NCBI GenBank assembly: GCA_049999725.1
Contig: JBNGIS010009562.1
Coordinates: 1 to 23,913 of the forward strand
Source of the DNA: Haplomitrium mnioides
Lineage: Eukaryota > Marchantiophyta > Haplomitriopsida > Calobryales
DNA: 23,913 nt
Reading direction: 5' to 3'
Shown here: one piece after another, positions 1 to 9,348 of the stretch
Layout of the letters: each line of letters starts with the position of its first letter
How positions within the stretch are numbered: the stretch's first letter is position 1
Made by a program: the position numbers and the translations under genes
Notes under the pieces: model-generated
What the model saw: only the letters and a program-made list of their open reading frames with translations
Told to the model about the DNA's origin: nothing
Databases searched by the model: none

Positions 1-819
1 CGGGTGAAATTGAATCTTTCTTCTAGGTATTCCAAAACGTCTGAAAAAAAAGACACAACAAAGAGATTTCAAACGATTGTAGAGCTTTCTTCATCCACAT
101 CTAAGGGAGACGTCGATATTGATGAGAAAAGCGTGTATATTCAAAACACAAACAACATACAATCTTTGGACAATTTTTATTTTGGAGATGAGACACTCTC
201 TTTGATAGCACCACTCAAACAATAAGTGATTTCTTTTCAGATTGCACCTTGCAGGGAGATTAGAACGTTTGAAACAAATCAAATTCTCTTGGAAGAGTCT
301 TTAGACGATATTTTGGAAAGTGATTCTAACAAAGAGTCTCAATCAATCAACATTTCTTTGGAGTTATCACCAAGGGCCCAATTTTTTTCAAAATTTTTTT
401 TTTTTTCTAATGGAGACATTGATCAAGATTCGGTTTTGGAATGGTGCAGTTCTCCCCATCCCTAAGAAGAAACTTATTTCTCAAAAATATTCTGTCAAGG
501 AACAAATAGTGTTCACAATGACAACAAAGATCTTCAGGATGAATTATCTTCTATTACTGGATTCGCTTACGGACCGAACCGTCCAGCCCAACATAAGAAT
601 TCTTTATCTGGGCCGAAACCCAAATGGGTAACCACCTTACGCAAAAACTCTTTGCGGAAAGTCCATCATGACGAGAGCTTTGTAAAGAAAAAGCTAGATC
701 TAATGTCCATTTCTAGATTGAAGAGAAATTTGTTTTTTGTCGAAATAATTGCTTGTCGTTGTGCAAGACAGTTTGATAATGAATGGGAGAAAATTCACTA
801 TTTAATGACTTTTAAATAA
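1..819 (+). pseudogene. Unidentified degenerate coding sequence or exon, partial at the left edge
   Basis: I do not recognise this protein. One frame stays open across 273 codons except for TAA at 223-225 and 463-465, and ends with TAA at 817-819. So few stops in AT-rich DNA is unlikely by chance and suggests a decayed coding region. Both TAA codons could come from CAA by one C-to-T change, the same decay seen in the neighbouring retroelements. The product would be hydrophilic, rich in Ser, Asp, Glu and Lys, with a Phe run encoded by a 13-T tract (394-406) and a basic Lys/Arg-rich stretch around 610-730. No signal peptide, membrane segment or known motif is visible. The last 20 or so codons (from about 751) lie inside the first satellite monomer, so the natural C-terminus is probably lost. 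It could be an exon of a host gene, a transposon ORF or a chance open frame. Confidence 0.4.
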
Positions 820-1895
820 AGACGTTCATTGGCACAATTTCTTGTTTAGAAAGGTTCATCATGACATACAACTCCTTGCATGATGATGAATGAAAAGAAA
901 TTCATTGTACAATGACTTATCTATAGAGACCTTTACTCAAAGGGTTCTTTTTTTGAAAGGTTCTGACTGATGGAAAACTTCTTGCATGAGAATGACTTTG
1001 ATAATGAGTGGGAAGAAATTCACAATATCATGACTTATACAGAGAAACATTCACTCGCAAGGGTTGATTTTTGAAGAGGTTCATTATAACGAACAATTCC
1101 TTAGATAATGCAGAATGGAAAGAAATTTACCATGCAATGACTTATACATAGAGTCATTCACTTGATGGGTTCTTATTTTGAAAGGTTCATCGTGACAGAC
1201 AATGTCTTGCACAAGAATAACTTTGATAATGAATAGAGAGAAATTCACGAAATAATTACGTATACCTAGAGACATTCACTCTGAGGGGTTCGAGTTTGAA
1301 GAGGTATCTTGACGAACAATGCTTTGCATGATGGTCAATGCAAAGAAATTAACCATATAGAGACTTATACATAGAGACAATCACTCGAGGGGTTCTTATT
1401 TGGAGAGATTCATCCTGAAAGACAACTTCTTACATGAGTGACTTTGATGATGAATGGAGTGAAATTCACCATATAATGACTCAAACATAGAGATATTCAC
1501 TCGGAGGGATTCTTATTTGGAGAGGTTCATCCTAACAGACAATTTCATGCATAACGATAATTAGAAAGAAACTCACCATGTAATGACTTATCTAAGAGAC
1601 ATTCTTTGGAGGGGTTCTTATTGGAAGATTATCATCCTAACGGAAAAATTCTTGCATGAGAATGACTTTGATGATATGTGGAAAGAAATTTACCCTACTA
1701 TGACTTATATATAGAGACATTTTTTTGGCATGGATTTGTTTTTGGAGATGTTCATCTTGGTATAGAACATTTTCCATGACAACAACTTTGTTGGTCAATG
1801 GACTAAAATTCACCATATAATGACTTATACATAGAGGCATTCACTTGCAAGTGTTCTATTTAGTAGGGGTTCATGGCAAAAAACTTCTTGCATGA
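751..1895 (+). repeat. Satellite array, left segment (about 10 monomers of ~118/106 bp)
   Basis: Degenerate head-to-tail repeats. Each monomer carries a GAATGACTTTGATGATGAAT-like block, then an AAAGAAATTCACCATATAAT-like block, a CATAGAGACATTCACT-like block, a GGGGTTCTTATTTGGAGAGG-like block and a CTTCTTGCATGA-like end. Anchors near 779, 885, 1008, 1105, 1230, 1335, 1450, 1560, 1675 and 1795 mark about ten copies. Several copies lack a 12-bp block (for example at about 885, 1105 and 1335). Monomer length is not a multiple of three and each monomer has stops, so the short open frames here are not genes. The segment ends exactly at the LTR insertion, inside the CTTCTTGCATGA block. Confidence 0.93.
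1891..1895. repeat. Left target-site duplication (CATGA)
   Basis: The five bases immediately before the left LTR are CATGA, part of the satellite's TTGCATGA block. The five bases after the right LTR are AATGA. One mismatch is consistent with a 5-bp Ty3/gypsy target duplication that has since mutated. Confidence 0.75.
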
Positions 1896-2453
1896 TGTCA
1901 GCCAGTGATTTGGGGCGCTGAAACAAAATTCATAACATCAGAAGCAATGTTGGACCAATCTCCCTCTTGTAAGTGTAAAAGTGCCTCGAAAGAAGCGAAA
2001 CGACTTCAATCTGTGGGTAGGAGCGGATGCCATAGGTCCGAGGAGTGGAACGGGACCGTGTCAAAAGGAGAGAAGAGAGCAGTGGTAGCCAACAAGTGGG
2101 GGGCACCACTAAATTTTGAAGGAAGCAAACAAGAGCCTGTAGGTATCATTGGGATGCAAGAATCAAGGCCTAGCAGGGAGGGAGGAACGCCACCAGAGGC
2201 AAGCAATCGAGAGAAGGAGGATCCAAGCTGCAAGGCGGAGATTCAAGACCGCTGAAGAGTGATGGGGACCACAGAGCAAGCTCCTAGATGCACGCACCAA
2301 AACCAGAGATCGGGAAGAGAAAGGAAGGGTCAAGGCCTTCGTGAGCAGCGACCATGCCAAGGATCGGGGGACGCCCCGATCCCTCAAGCGTGAAACGAGT
2401 TCTACTGGGGTCCACCACCCCTTTCTTTAGTGTCCGCGAGTCTTAGCAGAAAC

Positions 2454-2738
2454 GTGGCGTCTTTGGAGGACTTTGGGAGATTCAGTGGATTACGTGGCGT
2501 CTTCATATGACTCTGGAAGATTGAGCAGATTGCATGGCGTCTTCAAGGAGTCTGTGGGTCTTTGCGGGGTTGTGGCGGGCCTAGGGAGTCTGCGGGTCTT
2601 TGTGGGGTTGTGGCAAGCCCAAGGAGTCCACGGATCTTTACGAAGAGATGGCAGACCTGGGGTGTTCATGGGGCTTTGCGGAAACGTGGCGGGCTCAGGG
2701 TGTCCGCGGTCTTCTTCGAAACCAAGTCAATGCGACGG
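2454..2738 (+). repeat. LTR subrepeats: 40-bp units followed by 38-bp units
   Basis: Units starting at 2454, 2494 and 2534 share a GTGGCGTCTT-like start at exact 40-bp spacing. They pass into 38-bp units starting at about 2549, 2587, 2625, 2663 and 2701 that share AGTCTGTGGGTCTTTGCGGG-like sequence and a TTGTGGCGGGCC-like block. The matching part of the right LTR has one fewer unit of each type. Confidence 0.85.
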
Positions 2739-3350
2739 TCAAGCTTCCCCTTGGAAAATAGCTTCGGACAGTGCTCCTTCGGATTACGTGGTGTCCTCAC
2801 AAGTGTTTGGGAGAGTTAGTGGACACATGGCAACTCGGAGGAGCCTGTTGGATTCCACGGAACAAGGTCAGTGCATTGGTCCTCCTTCCCCTTTGAAAAC
2901 GGCGTCGGACGGCGCAACTTCTGATTACGTGGCACTCCATGAGAGCCCGTTGGATCCTTCAGGTCAAAGGGAGGTCAACCACGGAACTAGGTCAGCGTGT
3001 TGGTCAGCCTTCCCATTTGAAAACGGCATTGGACAACGCGACTTTGGATGATGTGGCGCCTTGATAGAGCCCGTTGGATCCTTTGAGTCAAAGAGGAGTC
3101 AACCACGGATAGAAGTCAGCGCGACGGTCCACCTTCCTTGTTGAAAATGGCGTCGGATAGCAGCCACGGAAGAAAGTCAGCCTTGACACGTGGCACTTTG
3201 GAGGAGGCCAAGGGATCCTTCGGACTTCCCTATCTGTTGGATTCTTCAGATTAGGATTTGCGGTCAACTACGAAGCAAGGTCAAAGCGCCGGTCCAACTT
3301 CCAAGTTGAATGCGGCGTCCAATGGCGGCAACAAAGGAAAATCCAACAAC
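2717..3350 (+). repeat. LTR subrepeats: five degenerate ~120-165-bp units
   Basis: Units start near 2717, 2859, 2983, 3107 and 3271. Each opens with an AGGTCAGCGCGACGGTCC-like block, then CCTTCCCCTTTGAAAACGGC-like and GTCGGA-like blocks. Three of them close with GAGCCCGTTGGATCC and GGTCAACCAC-like blocks. The right LTR has the matching five units near 11563, 11705, 11829, 11956 and 12119, so this arrangement predates the insertion. Confidence 0.8.
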
Positions 3351-4442
3351 AGACCTTGGGTTCCGCTGGATTCTGCGGACTTGGATCCATGGGAACCTTC
3401 AGACACGAATCCGCGAGATTCCTTTGGACTTCTTTTCCGCAGGATTCTTCGGAACTCTATTCCAAGGGGTTCTTCAGACTTGGGTTCCGTGGGAATCTCT
3501 GAAATCTTAACCCACAAGATTCCTCGGACTCGACCTTGTGTGACCGTTGTACTTGGAAGCAAACCGCTAATAGATGGGACAGGTGTCGCTGCGTCCGGGT
3601 CTGAGCTTAACGGGAATAACGACTTTTCTAATCGGAAGGATTCACAAGGGCGGAAGCTTGAAGGGGCATACATTGTCGAGCTTCGAATTCCATCGGGTTG
3701 GTGTGCAAGCAAGCTAGAGACGTGCAAGCGATCTCAGGACAAGAAAAACGCAATGAGGTAAGGCAGAATTGGATTCCAGTGAGAATCAACGTGAGGCGAG
3801 TGTACTTGCGCAGGGGGCTAGCAGAGGGTGGAGGTGGACTGGAGGGGTGTTGGGAATCGCTGAGTGAGGAGCTCTAGAGGCTTGAGCGATCCAAGTGAAC
3901 TCATCCTTATGGGTGGACCTGTGGCGGAGGTGGATCGATACGGGTGATTTGAAGGGGATCTATTTTGTTGAGAATTTGAGAGAGACTGCCAAGTGGGATC
4001 TTGGGGTCGTCTCTACAATTCCGTGTGCAGGAGCATCAACCCAAAGTGTTCAGAGTGTGCTCTGGTGTTATCTTTCAAGTGGAGCTGAGAAGAGGGTGGC
4101 TGCATTAGTGCCTGCGCACTGCGGAGAAGACCTATTCGAGGCTTAGAGGTGGAGTGAACTACTTGCAATCAGGAGGACTGTCTTCCAAGGGTGGAAGTGA
4201 AAGAAATCCTCTTCTGAGCTTGAGGAAGTAAATCCAAGGCTTCTCGCGAGGGAAGTTGAAAAACTATATGGAAGAAGGGTGTGTATGTGGGAATTCGAAG
4301 GAAGATTTCTATGGTGAGTTGAGGAGGAGTCTGCTAGGAGATTAGTCCCAGTAGTCTTGTGAGGTCTCTGATGTTGGTGAAGTGCAATGAGGGAGTATGT
4401 TTGTAAATGTGTATGAATGTGCTAGGTAGATTTGAATTCTGT

Positions 4443-4454
4443 TATATGATATAA
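4443..4454 (+). promoter_or_regulatory. Candidate LTR TATA box (TATATGATATAA)
   Basis: This is the clearest TATA-like string in the unique part of the left LTR, and it is unchanged in the right LTR (13264-13275) despite about 10% divergence around it. Transcription from here would give an R-U5 of about 550 bp. No transcript data support it. Confidence 0.3.
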
Positions 4455-5031
4455 GAAGCAATTAGGATTAGGCTCAAACAGATTCCATTTGTTCAAACCA
4501 TGGGATAGCTATGTGAAGGGGAAGTCAAGTCCATTAAAATAGTCTTGTGATCCTGGATCCTTGCATTTTGTTCCGGTACTGTGTTTTAATGTGTAGGAAT
4601 GATTCAAGACTAGAAATAGGTAGGAATTCCATTTGTTGAGATCTTGGAACAACCATGTGAGGGGGAGTCTAGTCTCTTGCCATTGACTCGTGACACAAGG
4701 GTTATTCCACTCTGCTTGTGAAGTGTGTACAAGGTGGTTGGGTCCAGATTTGGGACTCGTGAATTGCATTGAAGATTTCCACAGAGCTATTGGGGTTTGT
4801 ATGTATGCATGTTCTAATGTTGTGGGTGAATGATCAGTTGGTTGATGTTGTGAATGATTGAGGTGAGGAGAGGGCTGGTAAGGTCAAGAGAAATCTCATA
4901 ACGCCTCAAAGTGATAATTGGATAGGGGCCATCTCACAAAAGAACCTTAATCCTCTGTTTTTGTCCTCCTCTGCCTTCCAAGTGGCACCTTTGAAGGCTA
5001 AGGCTTGAAGGAGAGGAGTGACATGAATTTT

Positions 5032-5048
5032 TGGCACTAGAAGGAGGG
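5032..5048 (+). other. Primer binding site, probably for tRNA-Asn
   Basis: TGGCACTAGAAGGAGGG starts 8 bases after the left LTR. From my knowledge of plant tRNA-Asn(GUU), whose 3' end reads CTCCTTCTAGCGCCA, the complement would be TGGCGCTAGAAGGAG. The site matches with one G-to-A change at its fifth base. Position, TGG start and length all fit a minus-strand primer site. The tRNA identity rests on recall and has not been checked by alignment. Confidence 0.7.
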
Positions 5049-5229
5049 CATAAGGTATGCAGTAACCTGAGACCAACCCGAAGCCAAGAGATCACTTTGT
5101 GCACCAAGGATCCAAAGTCCAATTGTGAAGGAGAGCTCCGAGAAATAGAGCAACTAGTTGTGAGTCTGCTGAGGAAGAGTGGAGGAAGGCATCGAGTTGT
5201 GGGTGGAACTTTCATTGCCCAGTGCTGGG

Positions 5230-6626
5230 ATGGCAAACCATGTGCTACCGTCTGGATTGAGGGGCCGGCTCAAATATAAATCCTTCAAGGGACGTCCAAA
5301 AGACAACCCCGATGCCTGGTTGGATGATGTGGAGAACACTACAGCAACTAATGGAGAGTCATGTAAAAATTGGAATCCTGCCAGCAGTCTTGAAGCGAGA
5401 GGCCCAGCCATGGTACAAGGATTTGCCCGACAATGTCAAGAGGGACTGGAGAGCCTTCAAAGCTGCCTTCATTGCAGAATTCAGAGGAATTGGAGAAGAG
5501 ATAGAGGCGCTGATCAAAATGGGTCAGCTAAGGACGAAGAAGAAAGAATATGTCAGGAAGTTCCTCCAAAGATTCAAGAAGGTGGCTCGGAAGTTGAATC
5601 CCCTTGACACGGATGGGATGCTCATGGCATGGTTCCAAGCAGCCTTGCCCAGGGGAATTGGGACCTGGGTGAGGTAGACCGATCCACAAACTCTTGAAGA
5701 GGCGATCCGTGGAGCCCGATCCCATGTAAAGGCTGCAATTACGAGTCCGATGACTCCTCGGACACTTCGGATAGCAAAGAGGAGACGTATGAAAGTTCCG
5801 CGAACTCCTCAGAAAGCGAGAGCGACTCGGACAGCAGTAGCTCAGAGGAGGACCGATTATCCCAGAGGAAGAAGAAGCGGAAGGATCCGAAGAAGAAAAG
5901 GTAGGCCAAGGAGAGAGAGGTGCATCCGTGTAAGGGGGCCAGTAAAGGGAAATACAGAAGAAGTGAACCCAAACCTGAAACAAGCAAGAAGCAAGGGGGA
6001 GGGATCGAATTGAGGAGTTGAGCGCCAAGATGGAGGCAATGGACATCCTCATGGTAGGAATCAAACCGGAAGGCAGACCCCTACCCACCAAGCAAGTCGG
6101 AGTGTGGTGTGTGAGGTGTAACAAACATGGCCACTCCCCTCAAGAATGCCCAATAGAAAACAATGCAGTGCACTATGTGAGGGAGGAAGCACTGGAGTAT
6201 GTGAGAGAGGAAGTGGAGTACGTGATGGAGGAGGCCTCAAAGACGGTGTATCGGATCAGTGGGGCGCCTTGCACCATGCTAAGTAGGCTTGCAGAAGCAA
6301 GCGGAGGGCCAGGAAACTAGTGGGCCACTAATCGGCCACCCCGAACAACGATCATAGTGTGCTGGAATTGTGGCCAACCCACATTTCCTCTAACTGTCTG
6401 GAACCACCGAAGAACAATTATGGCCAACCTCGTGCCTTATGTTTCCAATGGAAGAAGGAGGGGCATGTGGCGGCCAATTGCCCACTTAGTAGAAGGCCCG
6501 ATGCATCCCCGGGGGCCAAAGGCAAATCCCCCTCCCCTCGCAATTATTAATCTCATAGCCTTGGAGAAGGAGGAGGAGGCGTAATTGTCTGGATGGGAGA
6601 CACCTACCCTTGAAGATTGCTTCTGA
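5230..6626 (+). pseudogene. gag: Ty3/gypsy gag (capsid and nucleocapsid), frameshifted
   Basis: Gag forms the virus-like particle and its zinc knuckles bind the element's RNA. A likely start is the ATG at 5230, after which the frame reads MANHVLPSGLRGR and enters an FKGRPKDNPDAWLDD-like capsid start. The frame shifts near 5355 into the Retrotrans_gag core (W-Y-K-D-L-P, F-K-A-A-F, KKKEYVRKF), with a stop at 5675-5677. After another shift, 5743-5880 encodes a Ser/Asp/Glu-rich tract followed by a basic KKKRKDPKKKR run. Three CCHC knuckles follow: intact at 6108-6149, split by a frameshift at 6360-6404, and at 6440-6481 with its second Cys changed to Trp (TGG at 6449). Further stops lie at 5902, 6318, 6548 and 6624. 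Between the first and second knuckles lie YVREE/YVMEE-like repeats (about 6174-6236). It cannot make a protein. Confidence 0.92.
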
Positions 6627-6912
6627 GTGGTGACCCAGGCCGGGGCGAAGGCCAAAAAGAAGAATCAAAGGAAAAGTGAGTGGAAGGCCAAGAAGGGGGC
6701 GACCCAAGCAACCTCGTCACGGAGTGATTCAGATTATGAAAGGGATAACCCAAAGTGGTTCTATCCTAAGCAACAGGACCACGTGAGGAAGAAATTCGAG
6801 AATTTGGAAGCTCTGGAGGAGGAACACGCAGCGGTGGAGACCTTGAAGGAGGCCCGCAAGCAACAGGGAGGGATCAAGGAAGCAAGGGCAAAGATCGCAT
6901 GCCCAAAAGATG
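6627..6912 (+). pseudogene. Gag-pol linker region, charged
   Basis: An open stretch joins the zinc-knuckle part of gag to the protease. It is very rich in Lys, Glu, Gln and Arg, with an EALEEEHAAVETLKEARKQQ segment likely to form a coiled coil. An upstream TGA at 6624-6626 could be a decayed CGA, so this was probably continuous with gag. Near 6912 the coding frame shifts by one and continues into the protease. I see no catalytic motif. It is most likely the C-terminal spacer of gag or the N-terminus of pol. Confidence 0.7.
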
Positions 6913-7752
6913 GAGAAAATCAATAGGCCAATTGATTAAGGACAGCCCACTGTATAGAAGGAATCTCCGCGAATTGTTGATGGGAACCAAGAGGAGGAGA
7001 AGGCTACCCCGAGTGGGAGCTCCCGCAGATCTGTAACTAGTGTGTGAGGACAAGAGGGCTCTTGAGATCGATATTCAGATCGCAGGGTGCACCCTGTCAT
7101 TGGTGTCCGTAGACGGAGGGGCAAGAGTAAATATAATGGTGGAGGAGGCCGTCCATAAGCCGAGATTCACGGAATTCCAGCCCACAACCAGAATCATGAG
7201 GCTGACGGATGGATCTCAGGTGAAACCATTGGGCTCACTCCTCCAAGTACCCACCTTCATCAAAGGAAAGGAGTTTAAATTGAATTACTTGGTCATGCGG
7301 CCAACCAGAGCATCTCCATATCTTGTGCTAATTGGGAAACCTTGGCTGTATGGGGCCCGAGTCCTACATAACTGGGGGAATTCCACATTGGTGTTTGGCC
7401 CCGAGAAGACAGTCGTCTACTACGAACCTATTCCTCACCTGGGAGAGACCCAAGCAAAAGAAGAATATGACAGTGAGTGGTCTAAGGAGGAAGAAGAGTT
7501 GGAGTACCACTACTGGGTTGAGATGGTGAGCGAGGCAACAAAGGAGGATTTGGCAAAAGAAGGTGTGGTGCATGTAAACCAAATTGAGATAGAAGAACAC
7601 ACCGAAATAGAGCACCAGCTGAAGGAATCCATGGAAGATCGGACAAGGGATGAAGACACTAAGGCTGAAAGACAGGAGGGGTCTGAAGTGTCTCATCGGA
7701 TGCGGGAGGTGGACACAGAGAAGTCGGAAGAATCTCCCCGAGTAGAAAGGAG
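6913..7752 (+). pseudogene. pol: Ty3/gypsy aspartic protease domain
   Basis: The retropepsin processes the gag-pol polyprotein. In the frame that includes 7040-7771, VDGGARVNIM (Asp codon 7112-7114) is the active-site loop. Plant gypsy elements often carry DGG(S) here in place of the usual DT/SG. It is followed by LTDGSQVKPLGSL (flap region) and LVLIGKPWL, the hydrophobic-Gly motif near the domain end. An upstream TAA at 7034-7036 looks like a decayed CAA. Downstream is a long acidic linker (EEYDSEWSKEEEELEY and more). The frame ends at 7771, and RT continues in another frame from about 7753, so a frameshift lies between. Confidence 0.88.
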
Positions 7753-9348
7753 TTGCATTTGGCGACCCTGATGCACAAGGACAGAGCGCAATGGAGAAAT
7801 GAGATGGGGGCGGTGAGAAAAGCCAAATACAAGCAAGTGGTGGTCCAAGAGGAACGAGCATTTCACATTGGATCTGAATTACCCAGAAAATCAGAGCAAG
7901 CAATCACCCAACTCTTGAGTAACTTCAGTGATGCCTTTGCTTGGAGCCACGTAGATTTGAAGGGAGTTTCGAGAGAATTGGAAGAACATTGGATTAACTT
8001 GGAGCCTACAACAATTCCGATCAGATAGCAACAATACAGAATGAACCCTCGATTCTTCCTGTTGGTGAAGGAGGAAATTGACAAGATGTTGGAGTCAGAC
8101 TTCATCTACCCGGTCCTCAACAGTAAGTAGGTGTCCTCACTTGTGGTGGTGCCCAAGAAAGTGGGACAAGATGGTGCAAGGAAAATCCGAGTGCGCCAGG
8201 ATTTTTGGAAGTTCAATGAGGCCACGAAGAAGGACCACTATCCGTTGCCTTTCACGGATTGGGTGCTGGATTTGGTGGTAGGGCGAGAGGTGTATAGCTT
8301 TTTGGACAAGTACTCCGAGTATAACCAAATTTGGATCCAAGAAGAGGATCAACTCAAAACGGCATTCACCACAGAATGTAGGGTGTTTGCCTTCCAAAAA
8401 ATGCCATTCGGATTATGCAATGCACCAGGTACTTCTCAACGGATGATGATGAGCATCTTCCATGACTGTCTGAGGAAATTCTTGGAGATCTTCATCAACA
8501 ATTTTGTGGTGTATAGGAAGCTAGAGGATCACGAGCGGGATGTGAGGCTCACCCTTCAACAATGCAGAGGAACGGGGCTGAGATTGCATCCAGGAAAATG
8601 TTTTTTTGGAGTGAAGGAGGGGATACTCCTTGGACACCGGATCTCCAGTCGAGGCATCGAAGTGGATTAGGAAAAGATAGCCCTCTGGATGAATGTCTCA
8701 TTCCCCACCAACTTGAAGGAGGTGCAAGGATTCTTGGGTTGTGTGGGGTACTACATGAGGTTTATCAACCAATTTGCCTTAGTGGCTCTACCCCTCACGC
8801 AGATGACAAAAGGGGGCAGCAACTTTGAAGCCAACCCCGAAAGGCTGGCGAGCTTCATAGAGTTGAAAAGGAGATTGGCGAGTGCCCCTATTCTAGTGCC
8901 TCCTAGTTGGGGAAAGGATTTTCACATGATGATTGATGTGACCGGTTTCTGCATCGGAGCAGTGCTAAGCCAAATGGATGAGAGAGGCAGGGATCATCTG
9001 ATCTATTTTGCCAGTAGGCTACTGGCCCCCACAGAGAAGAATTACTCTGCTACAGATCGGGAAGCATTGGGAATTATCTATGCCTTGAAGAAATTCAGGC
9101 ACTACTTGCTGCATTACAAGGTGATCTTCCATACCAATCACAATGCCCTCAAGTACATGGTGAACAAACCAGATGTGACCGATCAAATTGCAAGGTGGGT
9201 GCTGCTCCTGCAGGAGTTCAACTTTGAAGTGAGAATCAAGCCAAGGAGGAAGCATAGCAATGTCGACTTCTTCTCTCAAATTGTTGGGCCAATCAATCTG
9301 CAGGAGGTGAACAATGAATTCTCGGATGAGGACCTATTTCAAGTGAAA
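7753..9348 (+). pseudogene. pol: Ty3/gypsy reverse transcriptase and RNase H
   Basis: RT copies the element RNA and RNase H removes the template. One frame runs the whole length with TAG stops at 8026, 8128 and 8668, each explained by CAG or TGG plus one transition. RT blocks in order: SSLVVVPKK, KIRVRQDFWKFNEATKKDHY, FLDKYSEYNQI (first catalytic Asp kept), FAFQKMPFGLCNAP, then IFINNFVVY at 8488-8514. The last should be the (Y/F)xDD box; both Asp codons are now Asn (8497-8502). A connection with GFLGCVGYYMRFI leads to RNase H: Asp 8935, Glu 9061, an Asn at 9136 where Asp is expected (THxAL-like box), and Asp 9265. RT and RNase H are therefore catalytically dead even without the stops. A one-base shift near 9348 leads into integrase. 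Confidence 0.96.

Larger units (their letters stand above)
1896..5023 (+). repeat. Left (5') LTR, 3128 bp
   Basis: It begins TGTCAGCCAGTG and ends GTGACA, giving a 5-bp terminal inverted repeat TGTCA/TGACA. It aligns along its length with 10819-13844. The upper half is GC-rich and built from 38-40-bp and ~120-165-bp subrepeats. The lower half is unique and should hold the promoter and polyadenylation signal. It is about 102 bp longer than the right LTR, which is explained by one extra 40-bp unit, one extra 38-bp unit and an indel of about 25 bp near 3450. Open frames in it (for example 2473-3051 and 3258-3761) are low-complexity by-products of the subrepeats, not genes. Confidence 0.96.

Noticed and set aside
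223-243. Possible intron 3' end (TTTTCAG at 234-240)
   Set aside because: The reading frame continues across it and no 5' splice site at a workable distance is visible, so a decayed CAA codon explains the TAA better.
751-1895. CRISPR-like array
   Set aside because: Units are long, degenerate along their whole length and have no constant repeat with unique spacers; this is a satellite.
2473-3051. 192-codon open frame in the left LTR (and its 85-codon companion)
   Set aside because: It is a product of GC-rich 38-40-bp subrepeats, the matching frame in the right LTR is broken, and no domain is visible.
3258-3761. 167-codon open frame in the left LTR
   Set aside because: Low-complexity LTR sequence; the right LTR copy has stops and indels in the same frame.
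5528-6124. Long minus-strand open frame opposite gag
   Set aside because: It is the shadow of the gag capsid and the Ser/Asp/Glu-rich tract, which gives poly-Ser/Leu in reverse; the + strand has the recognisable domain.
7364-7903. 179-codon minus-strand frame opposite the protease and linker
   Set aside because: Phe/Leu/Cys-rich reverse shadow of the acidic protease linker; no motif.
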